Both the position numbers and the translations under genes were made by a program. The notes beneath the pieces are model-generated. The model ran no database searches and was not told the origin of the DNA. It saw only the letters and a list, made by a program, of their open reading frames with translations. Of a stretch of 64,000 bases of DNA, positions 43,681-53,021 are shown piece after piece (the stretch's first letter is position 1; every line of letters starts with the position of its first letter). The stretch is from Schaalia sp. lx-260. GTDB taxonomy: Bacteria > Actinomycetota > Actinomycetes > Actinomycetales > Actinomycetaceae. The DNA lies in assembly GCF_021083645.1 (NCBI RefSeq), contig NZ_JAJNRQ010000004.1:186001-250000 (forward strand), read 5' to 3'.

Positions 43681-45168
43681 TCAGCGGCGACGCGCAGCGG
43701 TAACTCCCCCTGCAGCACACAGCAACAGGGCAGCCGCAATGGCGGCGACACTACTATAGCCAGTAGACGCCAGTGCGGCCGATGCCTTAGATTTGACGGT
43801 ACGCTTTGGTTCCTTAGCCTTGGCCTGGGTCTTTACGATCTGGTCAAGCTCCATCACAGCGCTCTCCACGCTATCGTCAACCTTCTGGTTAGCAGTAGCA
43901 GCGTCAATGGCGCCCATGACAGCATGGGAAACTTCGTCGATACGCTTCAGCAGTTCAGCTTTCTCATCGACGGAAAGATCCGTGCGATTCTCCACTGTCT
44001 CACGAGCCTTGGCAATAGCCTCATCAACTTTCTGCTTGGACTCGGGTTTCTTGACAGCCTTCAGCATCACGCCGAAGATCTCCTGCTTGCCAGCCTCAAC
44101 AACGGCATCGGCTTCATCAGCCGAGGTCATACCGTCGATGGCCTCGTCAGCCTTTTGGCTTGCTTTCTTGATTTCCTCGATGGCGGCCTGCTTCTCTTCA
44201 TCTGTAGCCTCGGTGGACTCATTCACCTTGTTCACCGCCATTTCAAGGGCTGCCGTAATGTCTTCATGTGCCTTATGTTGCGCGCTGAGCAGCTGAGCGT
44301 AAACGTCAAGCGCAGGAAGAATGGCACGCACGGCATCGCCCACGTAATAAGGATGGCCCTCAGCAAGGAAAGCCTTGCCGAAAGCGGCCACAGCCTCGTT
44401 CTTATACACTTCAGGGCTACCTACAACCGTTACGGACTTGCGAGCCTTCGCTGCCTTCTCGATCACGTGGTCGGTAATCCGATTCAGCTTCGCGTTCTGA
44501 TCCTTTGCGTCATAAATAGCTTTCTTCTCATCATCGTTGGCCGCCTTGAAGTCGGCGGGTATCTTATCCCAGTAGGGAACGCCAGCAAGTCGCGGCTCGT
44601 ACTCAGCGACGAACTTGTTCAGGAGGTCGATGTCGGCCTGAACGGCAGCCTTTTCAGGCGAATCAGGTAGACCTTCGATCAGCTTGGCAGCCTCCTTGGA
44701 ATTCCACTTGCGCGCATCGAGGTTCGCCATCACGTTTATGGCCCAGACCGCGTCAATGCTTGTGGCCGCATCGATCAGGGCAGCGACCCTCTTGGTGCGG
44801 GGGTCCGACTCAACCGGGTACATGCCCGCCACAATCTCGTCAAGCTCAATAGCGCTAGCAGCCGCCTTCAGCTTATTGATGTTCTCGTCAGTCCATCCGC
44901 CAGCAGCGTTCAGGTACTTGCTCCTCAACGCCTCAAGGCGGTCAGTCACATAGGTTGCAAGCAGGCTGTCAGCCTGGGTCTTCAGCTTCGCTGCGTCGTC
45001 AGCCGAGGCACCCGCATTCTTGAAAGCATCTGCCGTCACCGCAGCCTGTGCCGCCTCGACCGTCGAGGTATCAACCTGGGTATCATCAGCCCAAGCCGCA
45101 CCAATCGGCAGAGCCAAAGCGACCGTCAGAGCAACAGTGAATAGCTTCTCTCCCCATTTTGTCCTCAT
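43681..45168 (-). CDS. Wall-anchored surface protein with DUF1542-like helical repeats
   Basis: 495-residue secreted protein. It has a signal peptide ending AAWA (about residue 27), then a mostly helical body rich in Ala, Lys, Glu and Asp. Two segments (about 306-363 and 370-440) match DUF1542-type repeats of staphylococcal surface proteins, e.g. ATDEEKQAAIEEIKKASQKA and ADEAIDGMTSADEADAVVEA. The C-terminus has LASTG (466-470), a hydrophobic helix and RRR: an LAxTG signal for class E sortase. It would be covalently attached to peptidoglycan; adhesion is a guess. It is clearly more GC-rich than its neighbours, suggesting acquisition. AAAGGAAC precedes the ATG, and an 11-C tract lies about 95 bases upstream. 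Confidence 0.85.
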   Translation of the reverse strand: MRTKWGEKLFTVALTVALALPIGAAWADDTQVDTSTVEAAQAAVTADAFKNAGASADDAAKLKTQADSLLATYVTDRLEALRSKYLNAAGGWTDENINKLKAAASAIELDEIVAGMYPVESDPRTKRVAALIDAATSIDAVWAINVMANLDARKWNSKEAAKLIEGLPDSPEKAAVQADIDLLNKFVAEYEPRLAGVPYWDKIPADFKAANDDEKKAIYDAKDQNAKLNRITDHVIEKAAKARKSVTVVGSPEVYKNEAVAAFGKAFLAEGHPYYVGDAVRAILPALDVYAQLLSAQHKAHEDITAALEMAVNKVNESTEATDEEKQAAIEEIKKASQKADEAIDGMTSADEADAVVEAGKQEIFGVMLKAVKKPESKQKVDEAIAKARETVENRTDLSVDEKAELLKRIDEVSHAVMGAIDAATANQKVDDSVESAVMELDQIVKTQAKAKEPKRTVKSKASAALASTGYSSVAAIAAALLLCAAGGVTAARRR

Positions 45169-45262
45169 AATGTTCCTTTCTCGCAGCGACGATTCGACAT
45201 GCCTCAGTGCTCATCGGTTTAAATCGGCTGACAAATAAAACTATTGGCACACTACACCTATG

Positions 45263-45273
45263 CCCCCCCCCCC
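45263..45273. repeat. Homopolymeric tract of 11 cytosines
   Basis: An uninterrupted run of 11 C on the plus strand (G on the coding strand), about 95 bases before the start of the wall-anchored protein gene. Such tracts slip during replication and can vary promoter spacing. Confidence 0.9.
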
Positions 45274-45667
45274 GGCAACTTTGAAACAGAATTTATTTTA
45301 TATTTTCATGTTTTATGTAGGGGAATCCGCGTATTCCGCACGGGCGCACATACCTTGCAAAACAGCGGCGCTCCTTGGATCCATGATTTTGCACAGCAGA
45401 TCCTCGTAACGGCACGCACGATACTCATGCATAGGTTTCCACTGACATTTGCAGCTTCGCAACCGCACCAAATGCCATGCTCCCGTCACGTAGACGGCGC
45501 CCACCCCTTCAAATCAGGCCGATGTTGCGCCAAGCCCGCACAACTATCGAATACCTCATCGACCGTGACTTTCGTAACAGGATTACCTACGAAAAGCACA
45601 CCAAAGAAACACGAATACCACACCAAAAAGATGCGAGACTTATGAGACTTAAACGTTCAGCAGTTAT
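45274..45667. other. Non-coding stretch, possible gene remnant
   Basis: 394 bases between the poly-C tract and the PBP gene. On the minus strand two adjoining coding-like fragments in different frames can be read. One, near 45590-45490, contains VGNPVTKVTVDEVFD and HRPDLKGWAPS and then a stop; the next, to about 45313, contains VYVTGAWHLVRL and MHEYRACRYEDLL. The GC-rich codon style resembles the wall-anchored gene rather than the PBP. I do not recognise the family; it looks like a broken passenger that arrived with the surface protein. Confidence 0.3.
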
Positions 45668-48109
45668 TTACCGTGAACGTCCCAATGAACCACTTGGTGG
45701 AACCGAGTCACCTTCTTCAATCCGCGGTGGCGCATTACTACCAGAATCGCCCTCCGTATCAGGACGAGATGGCGTTGTCCCCCTGTCAGGTTGAGTAGGC
45801 TCAGATGGCAGCGCCGGTGAATTATTATTTCGTGAATCTTGGCTATTCCCACCGTTACTTTGCTCTGAATCTGCTGAATCAGTGCTCATAGGTTCTTCAG
45901 GCACTACCCTCGTATTCTTTGGCGGAACATACCAGGAAAAATCTTGAACTGACAAGCTCGAACGGACTGCTTTCATATAGTTCAACCACACATCCGTTGG
46001 CCAAGTATCACCAAAATACCCTTGAATACCACCAATATTTGTCAAAGGTACAGAATTACCATTCTCGTCAGTTTGATATTGGGAAACAGCTGTCACTAAT
46101 TCCGGAACAAAAGCAACAACTACCGCCGAAAGCTGATCTTCTGAAGTCCCTGTTTTACCTGCGGTTTTCAAACCAAGCTGAGCAGCCCCAATACGTGAAA
46201 TTGTTCCTTGAGGACCCGTCACAGCCTCCAAAGCCGGCATAATTGAACTGACTTCATCCGTACTAAACACCTGATTACCACTGGTTGGTGCCACATATTT
46301 TTTATCGCCTTCGGCTGAATATACCTCACGCACAATATGCGGGGCGATCCGCTTTCCACCATTTGCGATCGTTGAAAATGCGCCAGCAATATCAACATTA
46401 TGCGGCGCAGCAAAACCTAAAGTATTTAATAATGTTGCTTCTAAACCACTCGTATTTTCTGGAATACCTGCATCAACTGCGGCCTTTAACGTCGCTGAAG
46501 GACCAATCTTCTCATTCAGTTCAACAAAAGCCGTATTTGCCGAATACTGCAATGCTTCAACCAATGTGACTCGTCCCCACGAACGGTTGAAAGCATTATT
46601 CACCGGTGCAGCCAAACCGGGGAAACGACGACCACTCGTGCTGTCGTACATGTCGTACACAGACCCACCAGCACGCGCATTTGCCAGCAAAGCAAAGACC
46701 TTAAACGTTGATCCCGCCATAGCGATATCTTGTGTCGCAGCATTTTGTTGCCGTAACTGGTAATCATCACCCGCATATTCAGCAACAATCTCACCTGTGC
46801 GCGGATCAATGGATGTTAATGCTGTGTGCATCGTTGATTTGTCCCAGCCTCGCACATCAAACATTGACTGCGCGGCCGCCACAGCTGCCTCTTGACGAGC
46901 CTTATCAATAGTGGAAATAATTCTGAGTCCACCAGAATCAATATCATCCTGAGTGAAATTACCTGTCGCCAGTAATTCAGCGCGGATTTGCTGAATGAGG
47001 TAACCATTCGTTCCAGTAAATGCAGAGCTTTGAACATCTGCTTGTGAAATAGTTTCAGGAAAAATTTGCTGTTCGGCCTCGGCAGGCGAAATCCACCCGT
47101 CCTCAACCATTAAATTCAGTACACGTTTCCACCGACTGTGCGCTTGCACCATATCCACTTCAGGATCCCACGCTGATGGGGCAGGAATAATACCTGCAAT
47201 CATCGCCGACTCTGAAAGGGTGAGTTCTTTTGCTGAGTGCCCGAAAAATGCTTGTGTTGCCGCTTCTATACCGTAAGCACCACGGCCAAAGTAAATGGTA
47301 TTAAGGTAATTTCCTAAAATTTCATCTTTACTTTGTTCACGATTAATTTTGATTGCAAGAACTGCTTCTTTGAGTTTTCCGAGGTAGCTTGTTGTTTCTC
47401 CGACGTAATAGCGTTCCACGTATTGTTGAGTAAGGGTAGAACCGCCTTGACGTGTCCCTGTTGTAATATTCGTAACTAGTGCTCGCAGTATCCCTTTAAT
47501 ATCTATACCGCTATTTGTGTAAAATGTGCGATCTTCTGAGGAAACGATTGCCTTTGACACGTAATCCGGTAAAGAACTCGTATCAATAATCTGTCTATTG
47601 ACTTCCGATAAAGTCCCTATTTCATTTTCGCCATCTTGGTAGTAAACCTTCGTGGTTTGAGCTAAAGCAAATTCATCTGGGACAGGAACCGATGTCCTCA
47701 AATAGAGGAAAAGGAAAGTCCCTGCCCCTAAGAAAAAGAGAGCAAAAAGGCCGCACACGATGCCTAAACCTATACGTTTTGCCCAGTTTGGTTTTTTCTG
47801 CGCTTTTTTCTTTCCTTTATGAGGCACCGCAGTTTTTACCGGTGCCGTAGGTGGTGTGGCGCTATTTCTGATACTTCGACGAGTAGGGGCTTGCGGCGTA
47901 CTCGATCGTGATGAGGATGTTTTTCTCTCACGTGGAGCCGCGCTAGCTGTGCCGGTCACACCTGTTTTCTTTGCTCTTTCACGCGCAGCTGCAGCTCGTG
48001 AAGGAAGGCGAGAGGATCTATCACCTGAGGCAGATGAATCTGAGCGTGTACGCGGCTTATTCGTATGATCGTTCGTGGGCACGTCATGCCTTTCGTCGGA
48101 AATACTCAC
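45668..48109 (-). CDS. Class A penicillin-binding protein
   Basis: 813-residue bifunctional peptidoglycan synthase. An N-terminal cytoplasmic region of about 120 residues is basic and Ser/Thr/Arg-rich, then one membrane helix (LGIVCGLFALFFLGAGTFLFL). The GT51 glycosyltransferase domain shows AIVSSEDRTFYTNSGID, RQGGSTLTQQYVE and GRGAYGIEAATQAFF. The transpeptidase domain has SxxK in MAGSTFKVF, SAN in SANTAFVEL and KTG in AGKTGTSEDQ. A Pro/Ser/Asp-rich tail of about 90 residues follows. It polymerises and crosslinks the wall from the outer membrane face. The long basic head is typical of actinobacterial PonA-like proteins and is often a phosphorylation target. Confidence 0.95.
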   Translation of the reverse strand: MSISDERHDVPTNDHTNKPRTRSDSSASGDRSSRLPSRAAAARERAKKTGVTGTASAAPRERKTSSSRSSTPQAPTRRSIRNSATPPTAPVKTAVPHKGKKKAQKKPNWAKRIGLGIVCGLFALFFLGAGTFLFLYLRTSVPVPDEFALAQTTKVYYQDGENEIGTLSEVNRQIIDTSSLPDYVSKAIVSSEDRTFYTNSGIDIKGILRALVTNITTGTRQGGSTLTQQYVERYYVGETTSYLGKLKEAVLAIKINREQSKDEILGNYLNTIYFGRGAYGIEAATQAFFGHSAKELTLSESAMIAGIIPAPSAWDPEVDMVQAHSRWKRVLNLMVEDGWISPAEAEQQIFPETISQADVQSSAFTGTNGYLIQQIRAELLATGNFTQDDIDSGGLRIISTIDKARQEAAVAAAQSMFDVRGWDKSTMHTALTSIDPRTGEIVAEYAGDDYQLRQQNAATQDIAMAGSTFKVFALLANARAGGSVYDMYDSTSGRRFPGLAAPVNNAFNRSWGRVTLVEALQYSANTAFVELNEKIGPSATLKAAVDAGIPENTSGLEATLLNTLGFAAPHNVDIAGAFSTIANGGKRIAPHIVREVYSAEGDKKYVAPTSGNQVFSTDEVSSIMPALEAVTGPQGTISRIGAAQLGLKTAGKTGTSEDQLSAVVVAFVPELVTAVSQYQTDENGNSVPLTNIGGIQGYFGDTWPTDVWLNYMKAVRSSLSVQDFSWYVPPKNTRVVPEEPMSTDSADSEQSNGGNSQDSRNNNSPALPSEPTQPDRGTTPSRPDTEGDSGSNAPPRIEEGDSVPPSGSLGRSR

Positions 48110-48199
48110 TTCCAGACTAAAGCCACCAGCTCATTATTGCCGAAATTAATGCCCAATTAACAGGAAAATTCTGCGTATCCACACATACATATGTGCTAT

Positions 48200-49777
48200 T
48201 TATTCAGTGTTTTCGTCGGATAAATCCTGTGTCACAGACCTATGCGAGTGTTTACGAGCACGTTTGGCTGCTGCTTGTGCTTCCCAGTGTGCCTGCTGTT
48301 TTTGGTATTCAGCAGCAATTTCACGTACGTCCTCTGATTCCCACCAGCGCAGAAGCTCCTCACGAGCTGCTTCTTGACCTAACGGACCGCGTTCCATACG
48401 CAACGACAGCAGATAATCTAAAGCCATTTTGACAGCTTTCGAGGGCCGAATCCCTAGGATCTGCATGACTTGGCCGCCGTCCAGATCTGGGCGAATTGCG
48501 TCCAAGGCTTCTTTTTCACGTAAAGCAGCAATACGTTCTTCGAGGTCATCATAGGCCTGCGACAAAAATTGGGCTTTCCTGCGGTTACGTGTCGTACAGT
48601 CTGCACGGGTAAGTCTGTGGAGGCGTTCAAGGAGGTCCCCCGCATCTGTCACGTACCGTCGAACAGCGGAATCAGTCCACGCTGATTCACCGTACCCATG
48701 AAAACGCAAGTGCAAAGCAACCAGACTGGAGACAGCCTCTGTTGTTGCTTTGTCGAAACGTAATGCTTTCATACGTTTACGTGTCATTTTTGCGCCGACA
48801 ATTTCATGGTGATGGAAAGACACTGAACCATCTGATTCAAAGCGTCGCGTATCAGGTTTACCTACATCGTGCATAAGTGCCGCGAAACGCAAAATGAAAT
48901 CTGGAGCCGGCACAGCACCATCAGCCCCTGTTTCTAAAGCAATAGCTTGATCGACAACGGTCAATGTGTGCTCATATACGTCTTTATGGCGGCGGTGTTC
49001 ATCTGTTGTTTCACGTAGAGCAGCCACTTCAGGTAGGACAATATCGGCAACCCCTGTATGAACCATTAGTTCGAGGCCGCGGCGCGGATGCTCAGAGATG
49101 ATGAGACGTTCAAGTTCTGCTCGGATTCGTTCAGCCGAAACAATACTTAATCTGTGCGCCATATTTTCCATAGCGCACATCACGTCATAATCAACGTCGA
49201 TCGCTAATTGTGCAGCGAAACGTGCGGCTCGCATAATGCGCAAAGGGTCATCGTCAAAAGATTGTTCTGCGCTCACAGGTGTACGCAAGCGCCCATAAGC
49301 CAGATCGACCAGTCCATCATGTGGATCAACTAAAACCATATCCGGTAATCGCATGGCCATGGCGTTCACTGTAAAGTCACGCCGAGTCAGGTCACCTTCG
49401 AGTGTGTCGCCATATGTGACCTCTGGTTTGCGTGATCCTACTTCGTAGGCCTCTGTCCGATATGTTGTGATCTCAACGATCAGCTGTCCTTTACGGGCAC
49501 CGATTGTGCCGAATTCTTTGCCGACATCCCAGGTTGCATCTGCCCAGCGGCTGAGGATTTCTTCTGTCCGTTCAGGACGAGCATTTGTTGCAAGGTCAAA
49601 ATCGTGGGGTATTTTCCCTAAAAAGGCGTCACGAACAGGCCCGCCAACGAGGGCGATTTCTGCGCCTGCTTCAGTGAATACTTGGCCGAGTTCACGTATA
49701 TGTGAAGGAATCCCCGCAAAAGCCTGTGTCGCATTTGCCATCAGTGCAGCAATACTGCGCTCGTTTGTCTTATCCAC
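48200..49777 (-). CDS. pcnA: CCA tRNA nucleotidyltransferase / poly(A) polymerase family
   Basis: About 525 residues, PcnA/CCA-adding family with an HD domain. The nucleotidyltransferase head has EIALVGGPVRDAFLG and the catalytic DFDLATNARPE, then RRDFTVNAMAMR and DDPLRIMRAARFAAQL. The HD motif region includes ALMHDVGKPDTRRF and FHHHEIVGA. It adds or repairs the 3' CCA of tRNAs. I start at GTG 49777 because AAAGGA lies five bases upstream; the open frame to 49834 is unsupported. It is divergent from a NUDIX gene, the same arrangement as Rv3907c-Rv3908 in Mycobacterium tuberculosis. Confidence 0.93.
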   Translation of the reverse strand: MDKTNERSIAALMANATQAFAGIPSHIRELGQVFTEAGAEIALVGGPVRDAFLGKIPHDFDLATNARPERTEEILSRWADATWDVGKEFGTIGARKGQLIVEITTYRTEAYEVGSRKPEVTYGDTLEGDLTRRDFTVNAMAMRLPDMVLVDPHDGLVDLAYGRLRTPVSAEQSFDDDPLRIMRAARFAAQLAIDVDYDVMCAMENMAHRLSIVSAERIRAELERLIISEHPRRGLELMVHTGVADIVLPEVAALRETTDEHRRHKDVYEHTLTVVDQAIALETGADGAVPAPDFILRFAALMHDVGKPDTRRFESDGSVSFHHHEIVGAKMTRKRMKALRFDKATTEAVSSLVALHLRFHGYGESAWTDSAVRRYVTDAGDLLERLHRLTRADCTTRNRRKAQFLSQAYDDLEERIAALREKEALDAIRPDLDGGQVMQILGIRPSKAVKMALDYLLSLRMERGPLGQEAAREELLRWWESEDVREIAAEYQKQQAHWEAQAAAKRARKHSHRSVTQDLSDENTE

Positions 49778-50088
49778 AGGGTTCCTTTCCAATGCAGGGT
49801 AATGCGCATGTGACGCTACCTTATACAACAGCACGTACTATACGTGTGTATCTGATGACATGCTGATTTTTCATCCCTGTTTTGTGAAATTGTGTATGCG
49901 CTTTGTTATGCGCTGTTCACGTATCGAAAAGACAAAAAGTGAGGCACCTAAATTTTTAGCGCAGTTTTCATGAAAACCTGCTATATTTCAACCTTTAATG
50001 CACGCTGTGTGATTTCTCAACTGACGATTCATGCGACTGTGCGCATTACCTGTTACCTGAGCGTGGTGACTGCAACTAGAGTGGAGAT
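49778..50088. other. Divergent promoter region of pcnA and the NUDIX gene
   Basis: 311 bases with no gene seen. A perfect DnaA box TTATCCACA (49770-49778) overlaps the pcnA start codon region and may be chance. No clear operator or hairpin is visible. Confidence 0.4.
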
Positions 50089-50628
50089 ATGCCTACCCGT
50101 CCTATTGATCGTCGCATAGGGGTTCCTCAACCCCCGCGCCGTCATACCTCGGTGCAGGCAGCTTCCTCTCGGCATGCAGATCTGCCTGTTGCTTCTGAAA
50201 CATCCGCCGGTGGAATTGTGGTGGATGTGCGTGACGGAATCCCTTACGCAGCGCTTATTGCACGACGAAATCGGACAGGTCGTATTGAGTGGTGCCTGCC
50301 CAAGGGACATTTAGAATACGGTGAAAGTGTCGAGGAAGCCGCATTACGAGAAGTCTATGAAGAAACAGGTATCCACGGTCAGATCGTGTGCCCTCTTGCT
50401 TCTATTGATTACTGGTTTTCCAGCCCGGATCATCGTATCCATAAAATAGTGCATCATTTCCTTATGGCCTACCGCAGTGGAAAAATTTCAGTAGATGGTG
50501 ACCCTGACCATGAAGCTGAAGAAGCCACATGGATGCCTCTGAAAGAAGTCAGTCGCTATTTGGCTTATCCAAATGAACGTCGTATTGTCAGCATTGCTCT
50601 TGATTTGCTGTATCGGAATATCTCATGA
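50089..50628 (+). CDS. NUDIX hydrolase, MutT4-like
   Basis: 179-residue pyrophosphohydrolase. The Nudix box GHLEYGESVEEAALREVYEETGI is complete (about residues 68-90, shown here as two overlapping motifs GHLEYGESVEEAA and REVYEETGI). AGGIVVDVRDG opens the fold. The N-terminal 40 residues are basic and unstructured. Its place between pcnA and the DUF6049-type gene matches mycobacterial mutT4 (Rv3908). The substrate is a nucleoside diphosphate derivative, not further defined. Its stop overlaps the next start (ATGA), so the next two genes are translationally coupled to it. Confidence 0.9.
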   Translation: MPTRPIDRRIGVPQPPRRHTSVQAASSRHADLPVASETSAGGIVVDVRDGIPYAALIARRNRTGRIEWCLPKGHLEYGESVEEAALREVYEETGIHGQIVCPLASIDYWFSSPDHRIHKIVHHFLMAYRSGKISVDGDPDHEAEEATWMPLKEVSRYLAYPNERRIVSIALDLLYRNIS

Positions 50629-53021
50629 GTGCCGCGTTGAAAAGAAAACTCACTGCGCTTACCTGCCTGATATGCGTAATTGTTACGGTGTGTTTTCCTT
50701 TTCATCAGGGAAAAGCTGAAATCATAGATGACTCAAGGGCGTCATTCCCGCAATTACTTGGCAGCGGGGAGGATCATAGTCGAGGTTTAGCCCTCAGTAT
50801 TGATAACATACTCCCACGTGTAGTCACCTCAGCGGATCAAGTAAAACTCTCTGGCACTATAACAAATAAGTCACAGAGTCACATCACGGCTGTGCGTTTC
50901 ATTGTTTTAACACAAACTGGCCCAATGTCCACTGTAACTGATATTTCTTCATATCTATCAGCTCAAAGCCCCGCCGGATATATCGCATGGCAAGAGAACC
51001 AAACTATCTCCTTAGAACCCGGACAATCTACCTCGTATTCCATTCACGTTCCCGCACCTTACTTCAGCCTTGAATCACCAAATGACTGGGGACCACGCGG
51101 CATTTCTGTCGCCGCATATTCAGGAGAACTTTCTGGCTCCGACCGCACTTTAATGATCTGGGATTCTGGAACAGATATCGACCCTGTAAAAGTCTCTTAC
51201 CTGCTTCCTTGGACATCACAACTCACAACACGGTCAGAAGATGGGACACCCGCTCATTCACTCCCACTCTTACGTTCACGCTTACTGTCATTGACACAAA
51301 TTCCTGGCGCAACACTAGCAATAGACCCTTCCGTTATTCCCACACATACGCAGCGCAGACCTCAAATATCACCGGACACTTCCACCCCCTCAGGGGAAGC
51401 AGCAGCGTCATCATCATATTTTTCTCTCACACCTGAGCAACGCACATTCTGGTCACAACTATTGCAACGCAACTCATCATTTATTGCATTACCTCCCTAT
51501 GATGCTGACATGGGCTTACCTGCAGCCACCACATCTGAAACCCTATGGTCGCTCATACGTGAAAGCACATCAGACCTATCACATTCTCTAGAAAATATTG
51601 CACACACCGTCAATACCCCTGAATCAGCATCACAGCACACGTCTCAAACCAACGAAACTCCCTCCACTGCGCCACAATCCACTAACGCACAATCCGACAG
51701 GAAAAATCCTGCTGACACTGAACCTGAAAGCACTCAGCCAAACACATCCCAATCAGGATCCACCCCTACAACACAAAAATCTTTTATCGCACTGCCCCAC
51801 ATCATCACTGATGTGGCCTGGTCCCCCACATCCTTCGCCCTACCTTTGACGCAACGCATGGCAAAAGGAACCACCATTGCTCCGCGCGGTGATTTACGTT
51901 CAGATACAGAACTCATTGGCGCTTCACGTGTGGAAATCACACCATCTGGGACAACATCAACACAAACACCTTCAACAGATACAAGCACTGTACTCACATC
52001 AATAAGTGATGTCGTTGACCTCATGGCCTGGACACCTGACACAACAGAACACGCATGCGATCAAAAGCAAGTCATCACAGCAATTACCGCGCTTATCGCT
52101 CGGCAAAACAATCCGACAGAAAAAACTCTATTCATACCTTTTGATCGTGACACAGTACTTGATCCTGAACTTATTGATCGTCTAACCGTTATGGGATCAC
52201 AACGCTGGGTCAATCCTATTTCTTTCGACGACATGCGAAACACTTCGCCATCTTCTCTTGCACGTCCCGTAGTTCCTGAAACCCCTCCCTCAACACACAA
52301 ACTCACTACGACCACCACAATCGGCCAAAGCGTTGAACACGCTTCCACAATTTTTCGCGCACTCGAAGATTCCACATCAGCATGGAACATGCTCAAAGGC
52401 CCCGTTCTTTCCGCTTTCACACCTACACTCTCTGATTCGTCACAAGCCACTCAAAGCCTTGTCCTGTCACAAAAAGTAAATAAATGGGCATCTGCCATCT
52501 CCGTCGAATCTTCCACAACGATCAACCTCATCAATAAGAAAGCCTCATTCCCCATTGTTGTGCGCAACAACCTGCCGTGGGCTGTGCAACTGAAAGTGAC
52601 CCTGACTCCTTCAGATCCTCGATTGCATGTACTTTCGGATACGTTAGTCACCGTCCCCTCTCAGGCAGCAGCAACCGCAGAAGTCCCTGTTGAAGCCATC
52701 GGTTCAGGAAATATTTCCGTCACATACATTGTGAGTACTCCCGAAGGAGTGGTCCTCAATAATGCGACACATGCAACTGTGCGAATGCGAGCATCATGGG
52801 AGGATGCAGCCACAGCGGTCATAGCCACTCTTTTCGCCCTACTTTTTGTCGTCGGCCTCATACGAACTATTAAACGACGCAGAAAGTCCGCACAACCTGC
52901 AGACACTCACGACGAATCACCGCAGACATCAGATTGCTTGTGCTTGACTTCTGCACAGGACACCTCAGAATCAGGCGTAGCACAAGGAAATCATGAACAA
53001 AGTAACGGAGAAAACTTATGA
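50625..53021 (+). CDS. Large secreted membrane-anchored protein, DUF6049/Rv3909-like
   Basis: 798-residue protein with an N-terminal signal sequence (ALTCLICVIVTVCFPF) and one C-terminal membrane helix near residues 728-748 (TAVIATLFALLFVVGLI) followed by a basic stop RRRK and a cytoplasmic tail of about 45 residues. Most of the protein is therefore outside the cell. The exterior begins with a beta-rich Ig-like part, contains a Ser/Thr/Pro/Gln-rich linker around residues 320-385, and ends with another beta-rich part. Position between NUDIX and murJ is that of Rv3909. Function is unknown; linkage to MurJ suggests wall assembly. It overlaps both neighbours by four bases. Confidence 0.85.
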   Translation: MSAALKRKLTALTCLICVIVTVCFPFHQGKAEIIDDSRASFPQLLGSGEDHSRGLALSIDNILPRVVTSADQVKLSGTITNKSQSHITAVRFIVLTQTGPMSTVTDISSYLSAQSPAGYIAWQENQTISLEPGQSTSYSIHVPAPYFSLESPNDWGPRGISVAAYSGELSGSDRTLMIWDSGTDIDPVKVSYLLPWTSQLTTRSEDGTPAHSLPLLRSRLLSLTQIPGATLAIDPSVIPTHTQRRPQISPDTSTPSGEAAASSSYFSLTPEQRTFWSQLLQRNSSFIALPPYDADMGLPAATTSETLWSLIRESTSDLSHSLENIAHTVNTPESASQHTSQTNETPSTAPQSTNAQSDRKNPADTEPESTQPNTSQSGSTPTTQKSFIALPHIITDVAWSPTSFALPLTQRMAKGTTIAPRGDLRSDTELIGASRVEITPSGTTSTQTPSTDTSTVLTSISDVVDLMAWTPDTTEHACDQKQVITAITALIARQNNPTEKTLFIPFDRDTVLDPELIDRLTVMGSQRWVNPISFDDMRNTSPSSLARPVVPETPPSTHKLTTTTTIGQSVEHASTIFRALEDSTSAWNMLKGPVLSAFTPTLSDSSQATQSLVLSQKVNKWASAISVESSTTINLINKKASFPIVVRNNLPWAVQLKVTLTPSDPRLHVLSDTLVTVPSQAAATAEVPVEAIGSGNISVTYIVSTPEGVVLNNATHATVRMRASWEDAATAVIATLFALLFVVGLIRTIKRRRKSAQPADTHDESPQTSDCLCLTSAQDTSESGVAQGNHEQSNGENL

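Noticed and set aside
45244-45645. A plus-strand frame of 133 codons across the poly-C tract
   Set aside because: Its first codons are the poly-C run and the rest has unnatural composition; minus-strand fragments look more coding-like.
49770-49778. A perfect DnaA box at the pcnA start codon as a regulatory site
   Set aside because: It is a single box and is partly dictated by the coding sequence (GTG GAT AAG); chance is the simpler explanation.
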